Assembly (NCBI RefSeq): GCF_003789055.1
Contig: NZ_ML119083.1
Span: 186,001 to 250,000, forward strand
From: Histidinibacterium lentulum
GTDB taxonomy: Bacteria; Pseudomonadota; Alphaproteobacteria; Rhodobacterales; Rhodobacteraceae
Reading direction: 5' to 3'
DNA: 64,000 bases
Both the position numbers and the translations under genes were made by a program. How positions within the stretch are numbered: position 1 is the first letter of the stretch; the number at the start of each line of letters is the position of its first letter. The notes under the pieces were generated by a model, which was given only the letters and a program-made list of their open reading frames with translations, did not search any database and was not told the origin of the DNA. This document shows, piece after piece, positions 35,904-45,208 of this stretch.

Positions 35904-37181
35904 TCAGGTCGCCCGCATGACGAGAAGCTTGTCGATCCTTCGCCCGTCGAGATCCACGACCTCGATGGTCCAGCCCTGCAGATCCATCCGCTGTCCGACC
36001 TCGGGCAGCTGTCCCATGCCGTCCAGAACGAGGCCCGCCACGGTTTCGTAGTCGCGCCCCTCGTCGAGCTGCAACGACAGGAGGTCCGCGAACTCGTCCA
36101 CGGGCATCCAGCCCGCGACGAGGTAGGAGCCGTCCTGCCGGACGACCACCTTGGGTTCGTCCGCGGCGTTGTCCGGAAACTCGCCGGCGATGGCCTCGAG
36201 CACGTCCATGGGGGTGATGATGCCCTCGAAGTGGCCGTATTCATCGTAGACCAGCACCATGTGGGCCGGTGCTGTCCTGAGCCGGTCCACGACCTCGAGC
36301 GCGCTCTGTCCGTCCCGGACCACGGGCGCCTCGCGCAGCAATCCCCGCAGGTCGAAGGGCGCGTCCATCAGGGCGGGTGCCAGCATGTCCCGTGTGGTCA
36401 GGACGCCGATGACGTTGTCGGGCTCCCCCTCCCAGACCGGCAGCCGCGACCTGCTGAGCGCGTGCAGCTGTTTGAGGAGGTCCGCCCTGTCGCTTCCGGC
36501 CTCGAGCGTCGCCACTTCGTGGCGGGGCGTCATCAGACCGCGCGCCGTCCGGTCCGCGACCCGCATGACGCCTGCGATCATCCGGCTTTCGGCCTGTTCC
36601 ATGGCACCCGAACTCGTCGCCTCGGCGACGATCAGGCGGACCTCCTCGTCGCTGACGCCCGTCGACTGCGATCTCGACTGGCCGAGCAGGGCAAGCACGG
36701 CCTTGCCCGACCGGTCCAGCACCCACACGAGCGGGGCCGCGACGCGGGCGATCCCGGCCATCATCGGCGCGACGCGCGCGGCGACGGCTTCGGGTGCTCG
36801 CAGGGCGATCTGCTTGGGGACCAGTTCGCCGACGATCAGCGAGAGATAGGTGATCGCCACGACGACCGTTCCGACGCCCAGGGATTGCGCGAGCGCCTGC
36901 GACATGCCGGCGTCCGCGAGGGTCGCCGCAAGACGCGCGCCCAGGGTCGCGCCGGAAAACGCGCCCGCGAGAATGCCGACCAGGGTGATGCCGATCTGCA
37001 CGCTGGACAGGAAGCGACCGGGATCCTCTGCCAGTCGCATGGCGGTCGCGGCCCCGCGGCTGCCCTTGTCCGCCAGAAGCTTCAGACGCGCGGGCCGGGA
37101 CGAGACGATGGCGAGTTCGGACATCGCCAGCAGGCCGTTGATCAGCGTCAGAAGGATGACGATCGCAATCTCGAGGTACAT
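35904..37181 (-). CDS. Hemolysin-family (CNNM/CorC-HlyC) membrane protein with CBS domains
   Basis: A 425-residue protein: DUF21/CNNM membrane domain (about 2-190, starting MYLEIAIVILLTLINGLLAMSELAIVSSRPARLKLLADKGSRGA), a CBS pair (about 205-325, with LMTPRHEVATLEAG and VLTTRDML), and a CorC_HlyC domain (about 345-420). This architecture belongs to proteins involved in magnesium/cobalt efflux or, in some cases, other ions; the hemolysin name is historical. GGAG four bases before the ATG at 37181 decides the start against a longer frame reaching 37403. Confidence 0.92.
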   Translation of the reverse strand: MYLEIAIVILLTLINGLLAMSELAIVSSRPARLKLLADKGSRGAATAMRLAEDPGRFLSSVQIGITLVGILAGAFSGATLGARLAATLADAGMSQALAQSLGVGTVVVAITYLSLIVGELVPKQIALRAPEAVAARVAPMMAGIARVAAPLVWVLDRSGKAVLALLGQSRSQSTGVSDEEVRLIVAEATSSGAMEQAESRMIAGVMRVADRTARGLMTPRHEVATLEAGSDRADLLKQLHALSRSRLPVWEGEPDNVIGVLTTRDMLAPALMDAPFDLRGLLREAPVVRDGQSALEVVDRLRTAPAHMVLVYDEYGHFEGIITPMDVLEAIAGEFPDNAADEPKVVVRQDGSYLVAGWMPVDEFADLLSLQLDEGRDYETVAGLVLDGMGQLPEVGQRMDLQGWTIEVVDLDGRRIDKLLVMRAT

Positions 37182-37278
37182 TTTCTCCAACTCTTGCCGG
37201 GTGTTCCGGCCATGTGACGAAACGAGGGTGTATCCTGTCGCGGCGTCGGTTGCCATGGGCCTCCGCTCGCGCGGGCCA

Positions 37279-38247
37279 TCAGTTCCTGAGGATGCGGACA
37301 GCGCTCGCTGCGGCGTCCCAGAGGTCGAGGACGCGGGCATAGACGTGTTCGCGCGCGACGAAGGGCCTGTCGCCCTGCCCGGCGAGCTCTTCCTCCACCG
37401 CATCCAGCAGGCGTTGCAGGCGCCTGCGGTGAATGCCGAGACGGCCCTGCACGGGATCCGCGAGGATCCCCGCGAAGGCGGCGACGACGGAGCCGATCAT
37501 CACCAACCCGGCCACCGTCGCTCCCACCAGCCACGGGGAGGCATCGACCGCGAAGGTGCCGTACCACATCCCGCCGAGCGTCTGGCCGAGCGGGAACGTC
37601 GCGATGGCGTTGGTGCGGGCCATGGCGTCGGCCACGCCCGGCGCCATCGAGATCATGCCCGGCGTCAACGCCTGGAAGGCCACGGCCCCGAAGGCGAGGA
37701 CACAGAGGGCGGTGGTCATCTCCGCGACGGCCGACCGGGTGCCGGCGTGTTCGCCCAGGGTGCCCGCGATGCGCTGGGCAAGGGCCTCGGCCTCGGCGGC
37801 GCTCGCGCGTGAGCGGATCATCTCGCGAAACTGCGGCGCGGTCAGGACGGCGCGCGCCAGTGCGTCACGGTCCCGGGCGGCGCCCCTCGGATCGAGCGGC
37901 AGGTCGAGGATCTCGGTCGCGACAAGCCTTTCGACGCGCCGGCCCACGGAGGTTCGCAGCAGGACCCGGCGTCCGGCGAGCCAGGTGGCGGCCCCGCGCC
38001 AGCCTGCGCGGCGACATCCCCAGGCGGTGATTCGGGTCAGCACGAGAACCGGCGAAAGTGCGACGTTCACGGGGGCCCGCAGGATGTCCCACCCGAGGGC
38101 CGCGGCATGGAGCCGGAGCGTTCCGGGCCATTCGAAGTGCCGCGCGACGAACCCGTCGATCCTCGTCCGGCGACTGTCGAAGTCGTCACGGCAGGCCGTG
38201 CCGCAGGGTCCGTCGGGGGGCAGCGCGTTGGCCGATGATGAGTCCAT
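37279..38247 (-). CDS. Membrane protein of unknown function (possibly DUF6635)
   Basis: A 322-residue protein. After a cysteine-containing, probably cytoplasmic N-terminus comes IDGFVARHFEWPGTLRLHAAALGWDILRAPVNVALSPVLVLTRI, a pattern I associate, from memory only, with DUF6635 of Rhodobacteraceae. Two or three further hydrophobic segments lie at about 190-270 (ALCVLAFGAVAFQALTPG, WLVGATVAGLVMIGSVVAAFAGI). A helical basic C-terminus follows. The start is the ATG complementing 38245-38247; a 5' extension to 38337 remains possible. No function is known. It lies upstream of the CorC-type gene in the same direction, 97 bases away. Confidence 0.7.
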   Translation of the reverse strand: MDSSSANALPPDGPCGTACRDDFDSRRTRIDGFVARHFEWPGTLRLHAAALGWDILRAPVNVALSPVLVLTRITAWGCRRAGWRGAATWLAGRRVLLRTSVGRRVERLVATEILDLPLDPRGAARDRDALARAVLTAPQFREMIRSRASAAEAEALAQRIAGTLGEHAGTRSAVAEMTTALCVLAFGAVAFQALTPGMISMAPGVADAMARTNAIATFPLGQTLGGMWYGTFAVDASPWLVGATVAGLVMIGSVVAAFAGILADPVQGRLGIHRRRLQRLLDAVEEELAGQGDRPFVAREHVYARVLDLWDAAASAVRILRN

Positions 38248-38388
38248 GGCGGCGACCCACCATCTCCTTTCCGCAAGCGCCTCGAGCGCGGTTGAACCTT
38301 CGACCTCGGATGTCGTCGCGGGATGGCGCGACTGCAAGGGTCCGGGGGCGGTTTCTTTCGCGGCGGCGATCGTGCCGCGGACACCTGG

Positions 38389-39108
38389 TCAGGCCGCGGT
38401 GAAGTCCCGCACGAAATCGCTTGCGGGCGTGGCGCGGATCTCGGCCGGCTTGCCGACCTGCTCGATGCGACCCATCGACATGACGACGACCAGATCGGCC
38501 AGTTCCATCGCCTCTTCCTGGTCGTGGGTCACGAAGACGGTGGTGAGGCCCGTGCGGTCGTGGATCTCGCGCAGGCCCTGGCGCAGTTCCTTGCGCACCT
38601 TGGCGTCGAGCGCGCCGAAGGGCTCGTCCAGCAGCAGCATCCGCGGCTCGATGGCGAGCGCGCGGGCCAGCGCCACGCGCTGCCGCTGCCCGCCCGAAAG
38701 CTGGTTGGGATAGCGGGTGCCGATGTCGGGGAGCTGGATCAGGTCGAGAAGCCGATTCACGCGTCGGCCGATCTCGCCCTCGGTCGGGCGCTCCTTCCGG
38801 GGCCGCGCGCGCAGTCCGAAAGCGATGTTCTCGAACACCGTCATGTGCCGGAAGAGCGCGTAGGACTGGAAGACGAAGCCCGCGCGACGCTCCTGCACGC
38901 TCAGGCCCGTGGCGTCCTGCCCGCCGAAAAGCACCCGGCCGGAGGTCGGAAACTCCAACCCGCCGAGCACGCGCAGGAGGGTGGTCTTGCCCGAACCCGA
39001 CGGACCCAGCAAGGCCACCAGCGCGCCCGAGGGGATGGAGAGCGACACGGGATGCAGCGCCCGCGTGGTGCCGAATTCCTTGGCCAGCTCCTCGATCTCG
39101 ATGTTCAT
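38389..39108 (-). CDS. cysA: Sulfate/thiosulfate ABC importer ATPase
   Basis: ATPase of the sulfate importer, 239 residues. It shows Walker [11 protein letters not shown]-loop VFQSYALF, signature LSGGQRQR, Walker [13 protein letters not shown] and switch [10 protein letters not shown]. It ends soon after the ATPase core ([13 protein letters not shown]), so it lacks the C-terminal regulatory (TOBE-like) domain found in longer CysA proteins. Gene order cysP/sbp-cysT-cysW-cysA identifies the substrate as sulfate or thiosulfate. It is the last gene of the operon. Confidence 0.92.
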   Translation of the reverse strand: MNIEIEELAKEFGTTRALHPVSLSIPSGALVALLGPSGSGKTTLLRVLGGLEFPTSGRVLFGGQDATGLSVQERRAGFVFQSYALFRHMTVFENIAFGLRARPRKERPTEGEIGRRVNRLLDLIQLPDIGTRYPNQLSGGQRQRVALARALAIEPRMLLLDEPFGALDAKVRKELRQGLREIHDRTGLTTVFVTHDQEEAMELADLVVVMSMGRIEQVGKPAEIRATPASDFVRDFTAA

Positions 39109-39123
39109 GGGACAGGTCCTTTC

Positions 39124-39987
39124 TCAATGACGCCGCGTGGCCGCCAGCAGGTCCGCATGGCGCCATTCGAGCAGGGATTTCAGGAGGAGGGTCAGGAGGG
39201 CGAGCATCGCCAGGACCGCGGCGAGCGAGAAGGCCGCGACCGAGAGGTATTCGTTGTAGAACATCTCGACCATGGTGGGCATGGTCGCCGTCTCGCCCCG
39301 GATCTTGCCCGAGACGACGGCCACCGCGCCGAATTCGCCCATGGCACGCGCGTTGCAGAGAAGCACGCCGTAGAGCAGCGCCCAGCGGATGTTGGGCAGC
39401 GTCACCGTGAAGAAGATGCGCCAGCCCGAGGCGCCCAGCGTGAGCGCGGCCTCTTCCTCGGCGCGGCCCTGTTCGATCATCACCGGGATCAGCTCGCGCG
39501 CCACGAAGGGGAAGGTCACGAAGAGCGTGGCGAGCAGGATGCCCGGAAAGGCGAAGACGATGCGCATGTCGTTCGCCATGAGCCAGGCGCCGAGCGACGA
39601 GTTCGCGCCGAACAGGAGCACCAGCATCAGGCCCGCGACGACCGGAGAGACCGAGAACGGCAGGTCGATCAGGGTGATGAGGAAGGCCTTGCCGCGGAAG
39701 TCGAACTTGGCGATGGCCCAGGCGGCGGCGATGCCGAAGACCGCGTTCAGGGGTACGGCGATGGCGGCGATGGTCAGCGTCATGCCGATCGCCGCGCGTG
39801 CATCCGGCAGAGACAGGGCGGCAACAGCCCCGCGCCAGCCCTCGGCCAGCGCCTCCACGAAGACGGTGACGAGCGGGGCGAAGAGGAAGAGCGCCACGAA
39901 GACGATGGCGAGACCGATCAGGAACGCGCGGGCGAGCACCGGTTCCGTGGTGACGGGCACCGGGGGCAAGAGGGCGATGTCAGACAA
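39124..39987 (-). CDS. cysW: Sulfate ABC importer permease CysW
   Basis: Inner-membrane permease, 287 residues, six hydrophobic helices. Typical CysW stretches are FLFAPLVTVFVEALAEGW, DLPFSVSPVVAGLMLVLLFG, FVTFPFVARELIPVMIEQG (EAA loop EEEAALTLGASGW) and RAMGEFGAVAVVSGKIRGETATMPTMVEMFYNEY. Its start overlaps the cysT stop by 8 bases. It forms the channel heterodimer with CysT. Confidence 0.94.
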   Translation of the reverse strand: MSDIALLPPVPVTTEPVLARAFLIGLAIVFVALFLFAPLVTVFVEALAEGWRGAVAALSLPDARAAIGMTLTIAAIAVPLNAVFGIAAAWAIAKFDFRGKAFLITLIDLPFSVSPVVAGLMLVLLFGANSSLGAWLMANDMRIVFAFPGILLATLFVTFPFVARELIPVMIEQGRAEEEAALTLGASGWRIFFTVTLPNIRWALLYGVLLCNARAMGEFGAVAVVSGKIRGETATMPTMVEMFYNEYLSVAAFSLAAVLAMLALLTLLLKSLLEWRHADLLAATRRH

Positions 39988-40819
39988 GACCGATCCTCCG
40001 TCTGCTCCAGATCTGGATGGCGTTGATGGCGAGCAGCATGGCGAAGGAGATCACGAGCATCGCGATCCCGATCGCGGCGGCGGCGTCGTAATTGTATTCC
40101 TCGAGCCGGATCACGATCAGGAGCGGCGCGATCTCGGTCACGCCGGGAATGTTGCCCGCGATGAAGATGACCGAGCCGTATTCGCCCACCGACCGCGCCA
40201 GTGCGAGCGCGAACCCCGTGAGCAGCGCGGGCGCGAGACTGGGCAGGATCACCCGGCGCAGGGTGTAAAGGCGTCTGGCGCCGAGCGTGGCGGAAACCTC
40301 TTCGAGGTCTGGCTCCAGCTCCTCGATGACCGGCTGCACCGTGCGCACCACGAAGGGCAGCCCGATGAAGACCAGCGCGACCCAGATCCCCACCTCGTTA
40401 TAGGCAACCTGCAGGCCCAGCGGCGCCAGCGCCTGCCCGAAGACGCCGTTCGGGGCGTAGAGTGCCGTCAGCGCGATCCCCGCCACCGCCGTCGGAAGGG
40501 CAAAGGGCAGGTCCACGGCGGCGTCGATGAAGCGGCGGCCCCAGAACCGGTAGCGCACCAGCACCCATGCGAGCAGGAGCCCGAAGACGAGGTTGAGGAG
40601 CGATGCGATGAGGGCCGCGCGAAAGGACAGGGACAGCGCCGACCAGATCCGGCGCGAGTTCACCATGTCCCACAGCTCGGCTGGGCCGATCATCAGGCCG
40701 CGGCCCAGAAGCGCCGCGATGGGAAGAAGGACCACGATGGAGAGCATCGTCATCATGATCCCGAAGCTCAGCCCAAACCCCGGCAGGGGTGAGGGCGAGC
40801 GGAGGATGCCCGCCCTCAT
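39980..40819 (-). CDS. cysT: Sulfate ABC importer permease CysT (CysU)
   Basis: Inner-membrane permease, 279 residues, six helices. PGFGLSFGIMMTMLSIVVLLPIAALL, DLPFALPTAVAGIALTALY, FVVRTVQPVIEELEPDLEEVSATLGA (EAA loop) and RSVGEYGSVIFIAGNIPGVTEIAPLLIVIRLEEYNYDAAAAIG are typical of CysT. It starts 3 bases after the substrate-binding protein stop and overlaps cysW by 8 bases. Confidence 0.94.
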   Translation of the reverse strand: MRAGILRSPSPLPGFGLSFGIMMTMLSIVVLLPIAALLGRGLMIGPAELWDMVNSRRIWSALSLSFRAALIASLLNLVFGLLLAWVLVRYRFWGRRFIDAAVDLPFALPTAVAGIALTALYAPNGVFGQALAPLGLQVAYNEVGIWVALVFIGLPFVVRTVQPVIEELEPDLEEVSATLGARRLYTLRRVILPSLAPALLTGFALALARSVGEYGSVIFIAGNIPGVTEIAPLLIVIRLEEYNYDAAAAIGIAMLVISFAMLLAINAIQIWSRRRIGLV

Positions 40820-40822
40820 GGC

Positions 40823-42016
40823 CTATTCCTCGTAGATCTGGTCGAAGATGCCGCCTTCGCCGAAATACTCGGGCTGAACGACCGGCCAGCCGCCGAAATC
40901 GCCGATGGTGACGAGCTCGAGATCCGGAAAGCGCGCCGCATCCTCGGGGTCAGCCAGGGAGCTGTCCCAGGCGCGGTAGTAGTGGCGGAGCGCCAGCGCC
41001 TGCGCCTCGGGACTGTAGAGATGCTGAAGATAGGCCTCGGCCGCCGCGCGCTGCGTATCGGAGGTGATGTTGCCGTCGACCATCGCCACCGGCGGCTCTG
41101 CGAGGATCGAGACCGAGGGCACGACGATGTCGAAGGCATCCTCGCCAAGTTCCGCAAGCGCGAGGAACGCCTCGTTCTCCCAGGCGAGCAGCACGTCGCC
41201 GATGCCGCGCTGGGTGAAGGTCGTCGTCGATCCGCGCGCCCCGGTATCCAGCACCGGCACGTTGCGGTAGAGCGCCCCCACGAACTCGGCCGGATCGAGA
41301 CCGTTGCGTTCGGCATAGGCCCAGGCGGCGAGGAAGTTCCACCGCGCGCCGCCGGAGGTCTTGGGGTTCGGCGTGATGACCTGCACCCCTTCTGCGACGA
41401 GGTCGTCCCAATCCTCGATGTTCTTCGGATTGCCGTCGCGCACCAGGAACACGATGGTCGAGGTGTAGGGCGAGGAGTTGTGCGGCAGGCGCGACTGCCA
41501 GTCGGCCGGCAGCTTGCCGGTGCGCTCGGCGATCTGGTCGATGTCGGCCGACAGCGCCAGCGTCACCACCGTTGCATCGAGCCCGTCGATCACCGCCCGC
41601 GCCTGCGCTCCGGCGCCGCCATGGGATTGCTGGACGGTGACCGGCGCATTGCCTTGCGCGGTCCACCACGCGTTGAAGAGCTCGTTGTATTCCCGGTAGA
41701 ACTCCCGCGTCGGATCGTAGGAGACGTTGAGGATCCCGACGCTCTCCTGTGCCTGCACGGGGGTCGTCCCGCCGAGGGCGAGGCCGAAGGCGACGACAGT
41801 CGCGAGCAGGCCGCCGCGGACATGCCCGCCCGCCAGCGCCTTGCAGACCGCGGCGCGGAAGTCCGCAATACGGACCTCCGGCGGGTCGTCGGCCGGGACC
41901 GGGCGGCCCGACAGTCGCGCATGGCCTGCGTCGATCTCGATACGGCCGTCACCGAAACTTCGGATGAAGGTGCCCTGGGCGAGCGCATGCGCGCCGATCC
42001 GGATGGTACGAAACAT
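40823..42016 (-). CDS. Sulfate ABC importer substrate-binding protein with unusual N-terminal extension
   Basis: Periplasmic sulfate receptor (CysP/Sbp type). The mature region (from about residue 90) reads [55 protein letters not shown], and [16 protein letters not shown], all diagnostic. From the ATG at 42016 the protein is 397 residues, because about 60 residues ([21 protein letters not shown]...) precede what looks like a normal signal peptide ([22 protein letters not shown]). AGAGGA lies about ten bases before this ATG. No ATG, GTG or TTG with a ribosome site is seen nearer to the signal peptide. Either the extension is real or translation starts at a rare codon. Confidence 0.9.
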   Translation of the reverse strand: MFRTIRIGAHALAQGTFIRSFGDGRIEIDAGHARLSGRPVPADDPPEVRIADFRAAVCKALAGGHVRGGLLATVVAFGLALGGTTPVQAQESVGILNVSYDPTREFYREYNELFNAWWTAQGNAPVTVQQSHGGAGAQARAVIDGLDATVVTLALSADIDQIAERTGKLPADWQSRLPHNSSPYTSTIVFLVRDGNPKNIEDWDDLVAEGVQVITPNPKTSGGARWNFLAAWAYAERNGLDPAEFVGALYRNVPVLDTGARGSTTTFTQRGIGDVLLAWENEAFLALAELGEDAFDIVVPSVSILAEPPVAMVDGNITSDTQRAAAEAYLQHLYSPEAQALALRHYYRAWDSSLADPEDAARFPDLELVTIGDFGGWPVVQPEYFGEGGIFDQIYEE

Positions 42017-42125
42017 GGCCTGTCCTCTGCTGATGCCTGTCGAACTCTCGTGCCAGGTCGGCGGGGCTGCGCGGCGGGCGCGGAGTGCCCCGCCCGATCG
42101 TGCAGCCAGCGCCGCCTGACATCTA

Positions 42126-42154
42126 AATAACGACAGGCTTAGTCGTGTTTGCAA
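42126..42154 (-). promoter_or_regulatory. Candidate promoter of the sulfate operon with an inverted repeat between -35 and -10
   Basis: On the minus strand a TTGCAA (42149-42154) is followed after 17 bases by GTTATT (42126-42131), a good sigma-70 spacing. Between and overlapping them lies an inverted repeat with arms ACGAC and GTCGT (42130-42134 and 42142-42146, 7-base spacer). A protein bound there would block RNA polymerase. The Rrf2-family regulator encoded just upstream is the obvious candidate. Predicted only. Confidence 0.5.
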
Positions 42155-42160
42155 AGGAAT

Positions 42161-42185
42161 AATCACGCTCTTTTTGGTCGTGATT
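42161..42185 (-). promoter_or_regulatory. Second inverted repeat upstream of the sulfate operon promoter
   Basis: Arms AATCACG and CGTGATT (7 of 7 matched) flank an 11-base spacer with a T-run. It lies just upstream of the -35 candidate and eight bases after the stop of the Rrf2 gene. It could be an activator site or the rrf2 terminator; read on the minus strand the spacer is A-rich. Confidence 0.45.
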
Positions 42186-42193
42186 TCGGAAGA

Positions 42194-42661
42194 TCATTCT
42201 CCGGCGGCGGGGTCCGGCAGCCCGAAGCTCTCGAGGGACCGCGCATCCCTCTGAAGATCGGCGACCGTCAGCGATTCGATCATCAGGATGTAGGTCGCGT
42301 AGAAGCTGCCGAAGACGGCGCGCACCCGGCAGGTCTGTTCGTCCTTGCAGTCCTCGCAGCGCTGATAGGCCTTGCGCGACAGGCAGGGAAGCGGGGCCAT
42401 GGGTCCGTCGATCAGGCGCAGAACCTCGGCCAGCGAGACCTTCCTCGGCTCCTTGATCATCTCGTATCCGCCCTTGCGCCCCCGGCGGCTGCCGATCAGG
42501 CCGGCGCGCTTCAGATCGAGCAGGATGTGCTCGAGGAACCGTTTCGGCGCACCTGACCGCTCGGCGATCTCCTCGATGCGCAAGGCGGCGGCATCGCCCG
42601 CCTTCTCGTCGGCGAGTACGGTCAGCGCCTTGAGGGCATACTTCGTCTTCTGCGTGATCAT
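42194..42661 (-). CDS. Rrf2 family transcriptional regulator with four-cysteine cluster
   Basis: A 155-residue winged-helix regulator. The N-terminus MITQKTKYALKALTVLA, then EIAERSGAPKRFLEHILLDLKRAGLIGSRRGRKGGYEM, forms the Rrf2 DNA-binding domain. Cysteines 93, 102, 105 and 111 lie in PCLSRKAYQRCEDCKDEQTC, a spacing that could hold an iron-sulfur cluster, as in IscR/NsrR/RirA, though it is not identical to theirs. The ATG at 42661 is chosen because the protein then begins like other Rrf2 members; the longer frame to 42760 is unlikely. It lies directly upstream of the sulfate importer genes, so control of sulfur uptake is likely. Confidence 0.88.
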   Translation of the reverse strand: MITQKTKYALKALTVLADEKAGDAAALRIEEIAERSGAPKRFLEHILLDLKRAGLIGSRRGRKGGYEMIKEPRKVSLAEVLRLIDGPMAPLPCLSRKAYQRCEDCKDEQTCRVRAVFGSFYATYILMIESLTVADLQRDARSLESFGLPDPAAGE

Positions 42662-42686
42662 CTGGCGAACAGGGGTCCGGAATGTG

Positions 42687-42701
42687 CGATCAACAAGATC
42701 G
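42687..42701. promoter_or_regulatory. Inverted repeat upstream of the Rrf2-family gene
   Basis: Arms CGATC and GATCG with a 5-base spacer lie 26 bases upstream of the rrf2 start codon, in the region shared with the divergent Lrp-type gene. A possible autoregulatory site; short arms make chance occurrence possible. Confidence 0.3.
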
Positions 42702-42832
42702 ACATTATCAGGATCGGCGGGAAAAGCGACATCGGGATGAAACACGATAAACCCTGTCAACTTTTAGTGGAAACATGTCATCCTGCGTCCGACTCGGCGC
42801 CCGGCTTCAGCCGGGGAGTGGGAGACGGCGCG

Positions 42833-43324
42833 ATGAACCTTGACCGGATCGACCTGAAGATCCTCGACATCCTGCAGCGCGATGCGACCGTCCCGGTCGC
42901 CCGGATCGCCGACGAGGTCGGCCTTTCGCAGACGCCCTGCTGGAAGCGCATCCAGAAGCACGAGGAGGCCGGGGTGATCCGCTCCCGTGTCGCGATCCTC
43001 GACCCGGACGCGTTCGGCCTGGGCATGACGGCCTTCATGATGATCGAGGCCGCGGAACAGACGGCGGACTGGCGAAGGGACTTTCTGTCCGTCGTCGAGA
43101 GCCTCGAGCCCATCCGGGACATCTATCGCCTGGCGGGCAGCTTCGACTTCATGCTGCGCGCGGTCGTGTCGGACATGGCGGCGTTCGACAGGCTCCATGC
43201 GGAGCTCACCTCCCGGATCCGGCTGCGCAGCGTGAACTCGGTATTCGCGCTCGAACGCGTGAAGGTCTCCACGGCCCTTCCGATCTCCGGCCTGCCGCCG
43301 TCGCAGCGCCCTGCTCGTCCCTGA
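42833..43324 (+). CDS. Lrp/AsnC family transcriptional regulator
   Basis: A 163-residue regulator: the N-terminal HTH (MNLDRIDLKILDILQRDATVPVARIADEVGLSQTPCWKRIQKHEEAGVI) is followed by the alpha-beta ligand-binding domain (MTAFMMIEAAE..., FDRLHAELTSRI, RSVNSVFALERVKVSTALPI). GGGAG about ten bases before the ATG at 42833 supports this start over an upstream in-frame ATG at 42737. The effector, usually an amino acid, is unknown. It is divergent from the Rrf2-type gene and no obvious amino acid gene is adjacent. Confidence 0.92.
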   Translation: MNLDRIDLKILDILQRDATVPVARIADEVGLSQTPCWKRIQKHEEAGVIRSRVAILDPDAFGLGMTAFMMIEAAEQTADWRRDFLSVVESLEPIRDIYRLAGSFDFMLRAVVSDMAAFDRLHAELTSRIRLRSVNSVFALERVKVSTALPISGLPPSQRPARP

Positions 43325-43346
43325 ACGGGCCGGACGACGGCAGTCA

Positions 43347-43362
43347 GGGACAGGACCGTCCC
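43347..43362. terminator. Short hairpin between the convergent Lrp-type and sugar ABC genes
   Basis: Arms GGGAC and GTCCC with a 6-base loop lie in the 58-base gap between two convergent genes. A weak candidate for a two-way terminator. Confidence 0.3.
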
Positions 43363-43382
43363 GAGTCCGATCCGCGCCGGTG

Positions 43383-44378
<996 letters not shown>

Positions 44379-44380
44379 CT

Positions 44381-45208
44381 CTATCCCTTCACCGCGCCGC
44401 CGAGCATCGAGCCGCCTATCCGGCGGTACATGACCACGCCCAGCACGAGGGGCGGCAGGGCCGCCACGATCATCACCGCCGCCGCCACGCCCCATTGCAC
44501 TCCGCCGCCCGAGGTGGCGAAGAAGAAGGACGCGCCCACGGTCACGGGCACCGCCTTCTGAGTGGTCAGCATCAGCCCGAAGAGGAACTCGTTCCAGGCG
44601 GTGATGAAGCCGAAGATGAAGGTGGTCAGGAAGGCCGGCCGGCAGAGCGGCAGCACGACCCGGCGCAGGATGCGCGGCAGGCGCGCGCCGTCCATGCGGG
44701 CGGCCTCCTCCAGCTCCAGCGGGATCGCCTGGATGGCGTTCACGATCAGCAGGAAGGCGAGCGGCAGGTTCACCACGGCGAGGATCAGGCCGAGGCCGAC
44801 CCGCGTGTCGAGAAGCCCGAGCGTGGCATACATGATGTAGAGCGGGATCGCGAAGATGATCAGCGGCAGCGCGCGCAGGTTGACCACGAGCGGAAACAGC
44901 ACCGCCCGCCCGGTGCCACGCCGGGCCAGCGCCCAGGCGACGGGAAAGCACAACAGGATGGGCAGGATCGCCCCGATCAGCGCGGCGGTCAGGGAATTGA
45001 AGAGATAGGCATAGATGTTGAGCCGGTCGCTGACCGTCAGGACGATGGCGAAGTTCTCCAGCGTCGGCGACTCGATCCAGAGGGAGGGGTTGCGCGTGAC
45101 CTCTCCGGGCGGCTTCAGCGCGGTCACCAGCGTGGCGAGGATGGGGAAGTTCATCACGAAGGCCGCGACGGCGAAGACGGCCCAGCGCAGGACGGAATGG
45201 AGCTTCAT
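44381..45208 (-). CDS. Sugar ABC importer permease (MalG type)
   Basis: A 275-residue inner-membrane permease with six helices. The EAA loop is NAIQAIPLELEEAARMDGARLPRILRRVVLPLCRPAFLTTFIF, and the end is VVMYRRIGGSMLGGAVKG, as in MalG/LacG proteins. Its start overlaps the stop of the upstream permease by 4 bases. Confidence 0.93.
   Translation of the reverse strand: MKLHSVLRWAVFAVAAFVMNFPILATLVTALKPPGEVTRNPSLWIESPTLENFAIVLTVSDRLNIYAYLFNSLTAALIGAILPILLCFPVAWALARRGTGRAVLFPLVVNLRALPLIIFAIPLYIMYATLGLLDTRVGLGLILAVVNLPLAFLLIVNAIQAIPLELEEAARMDGARLPRILRRVVLPLCRPAFLTTFIFGFITAWNEFLFGLMLTTQKAVPVTVGASFFFATSGGGVQWGVAAAVMIVAALPPLVLGVVMYRRIGGSMLGGAVKG

Noticed and set aside
40823-42166. Possible frameshift or fusion error in the sulfate receptor gene
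   Set aside because: The frame is continuous without stops through the extension and mature protein, so there is no evidence of sequence error; kept as an extension.
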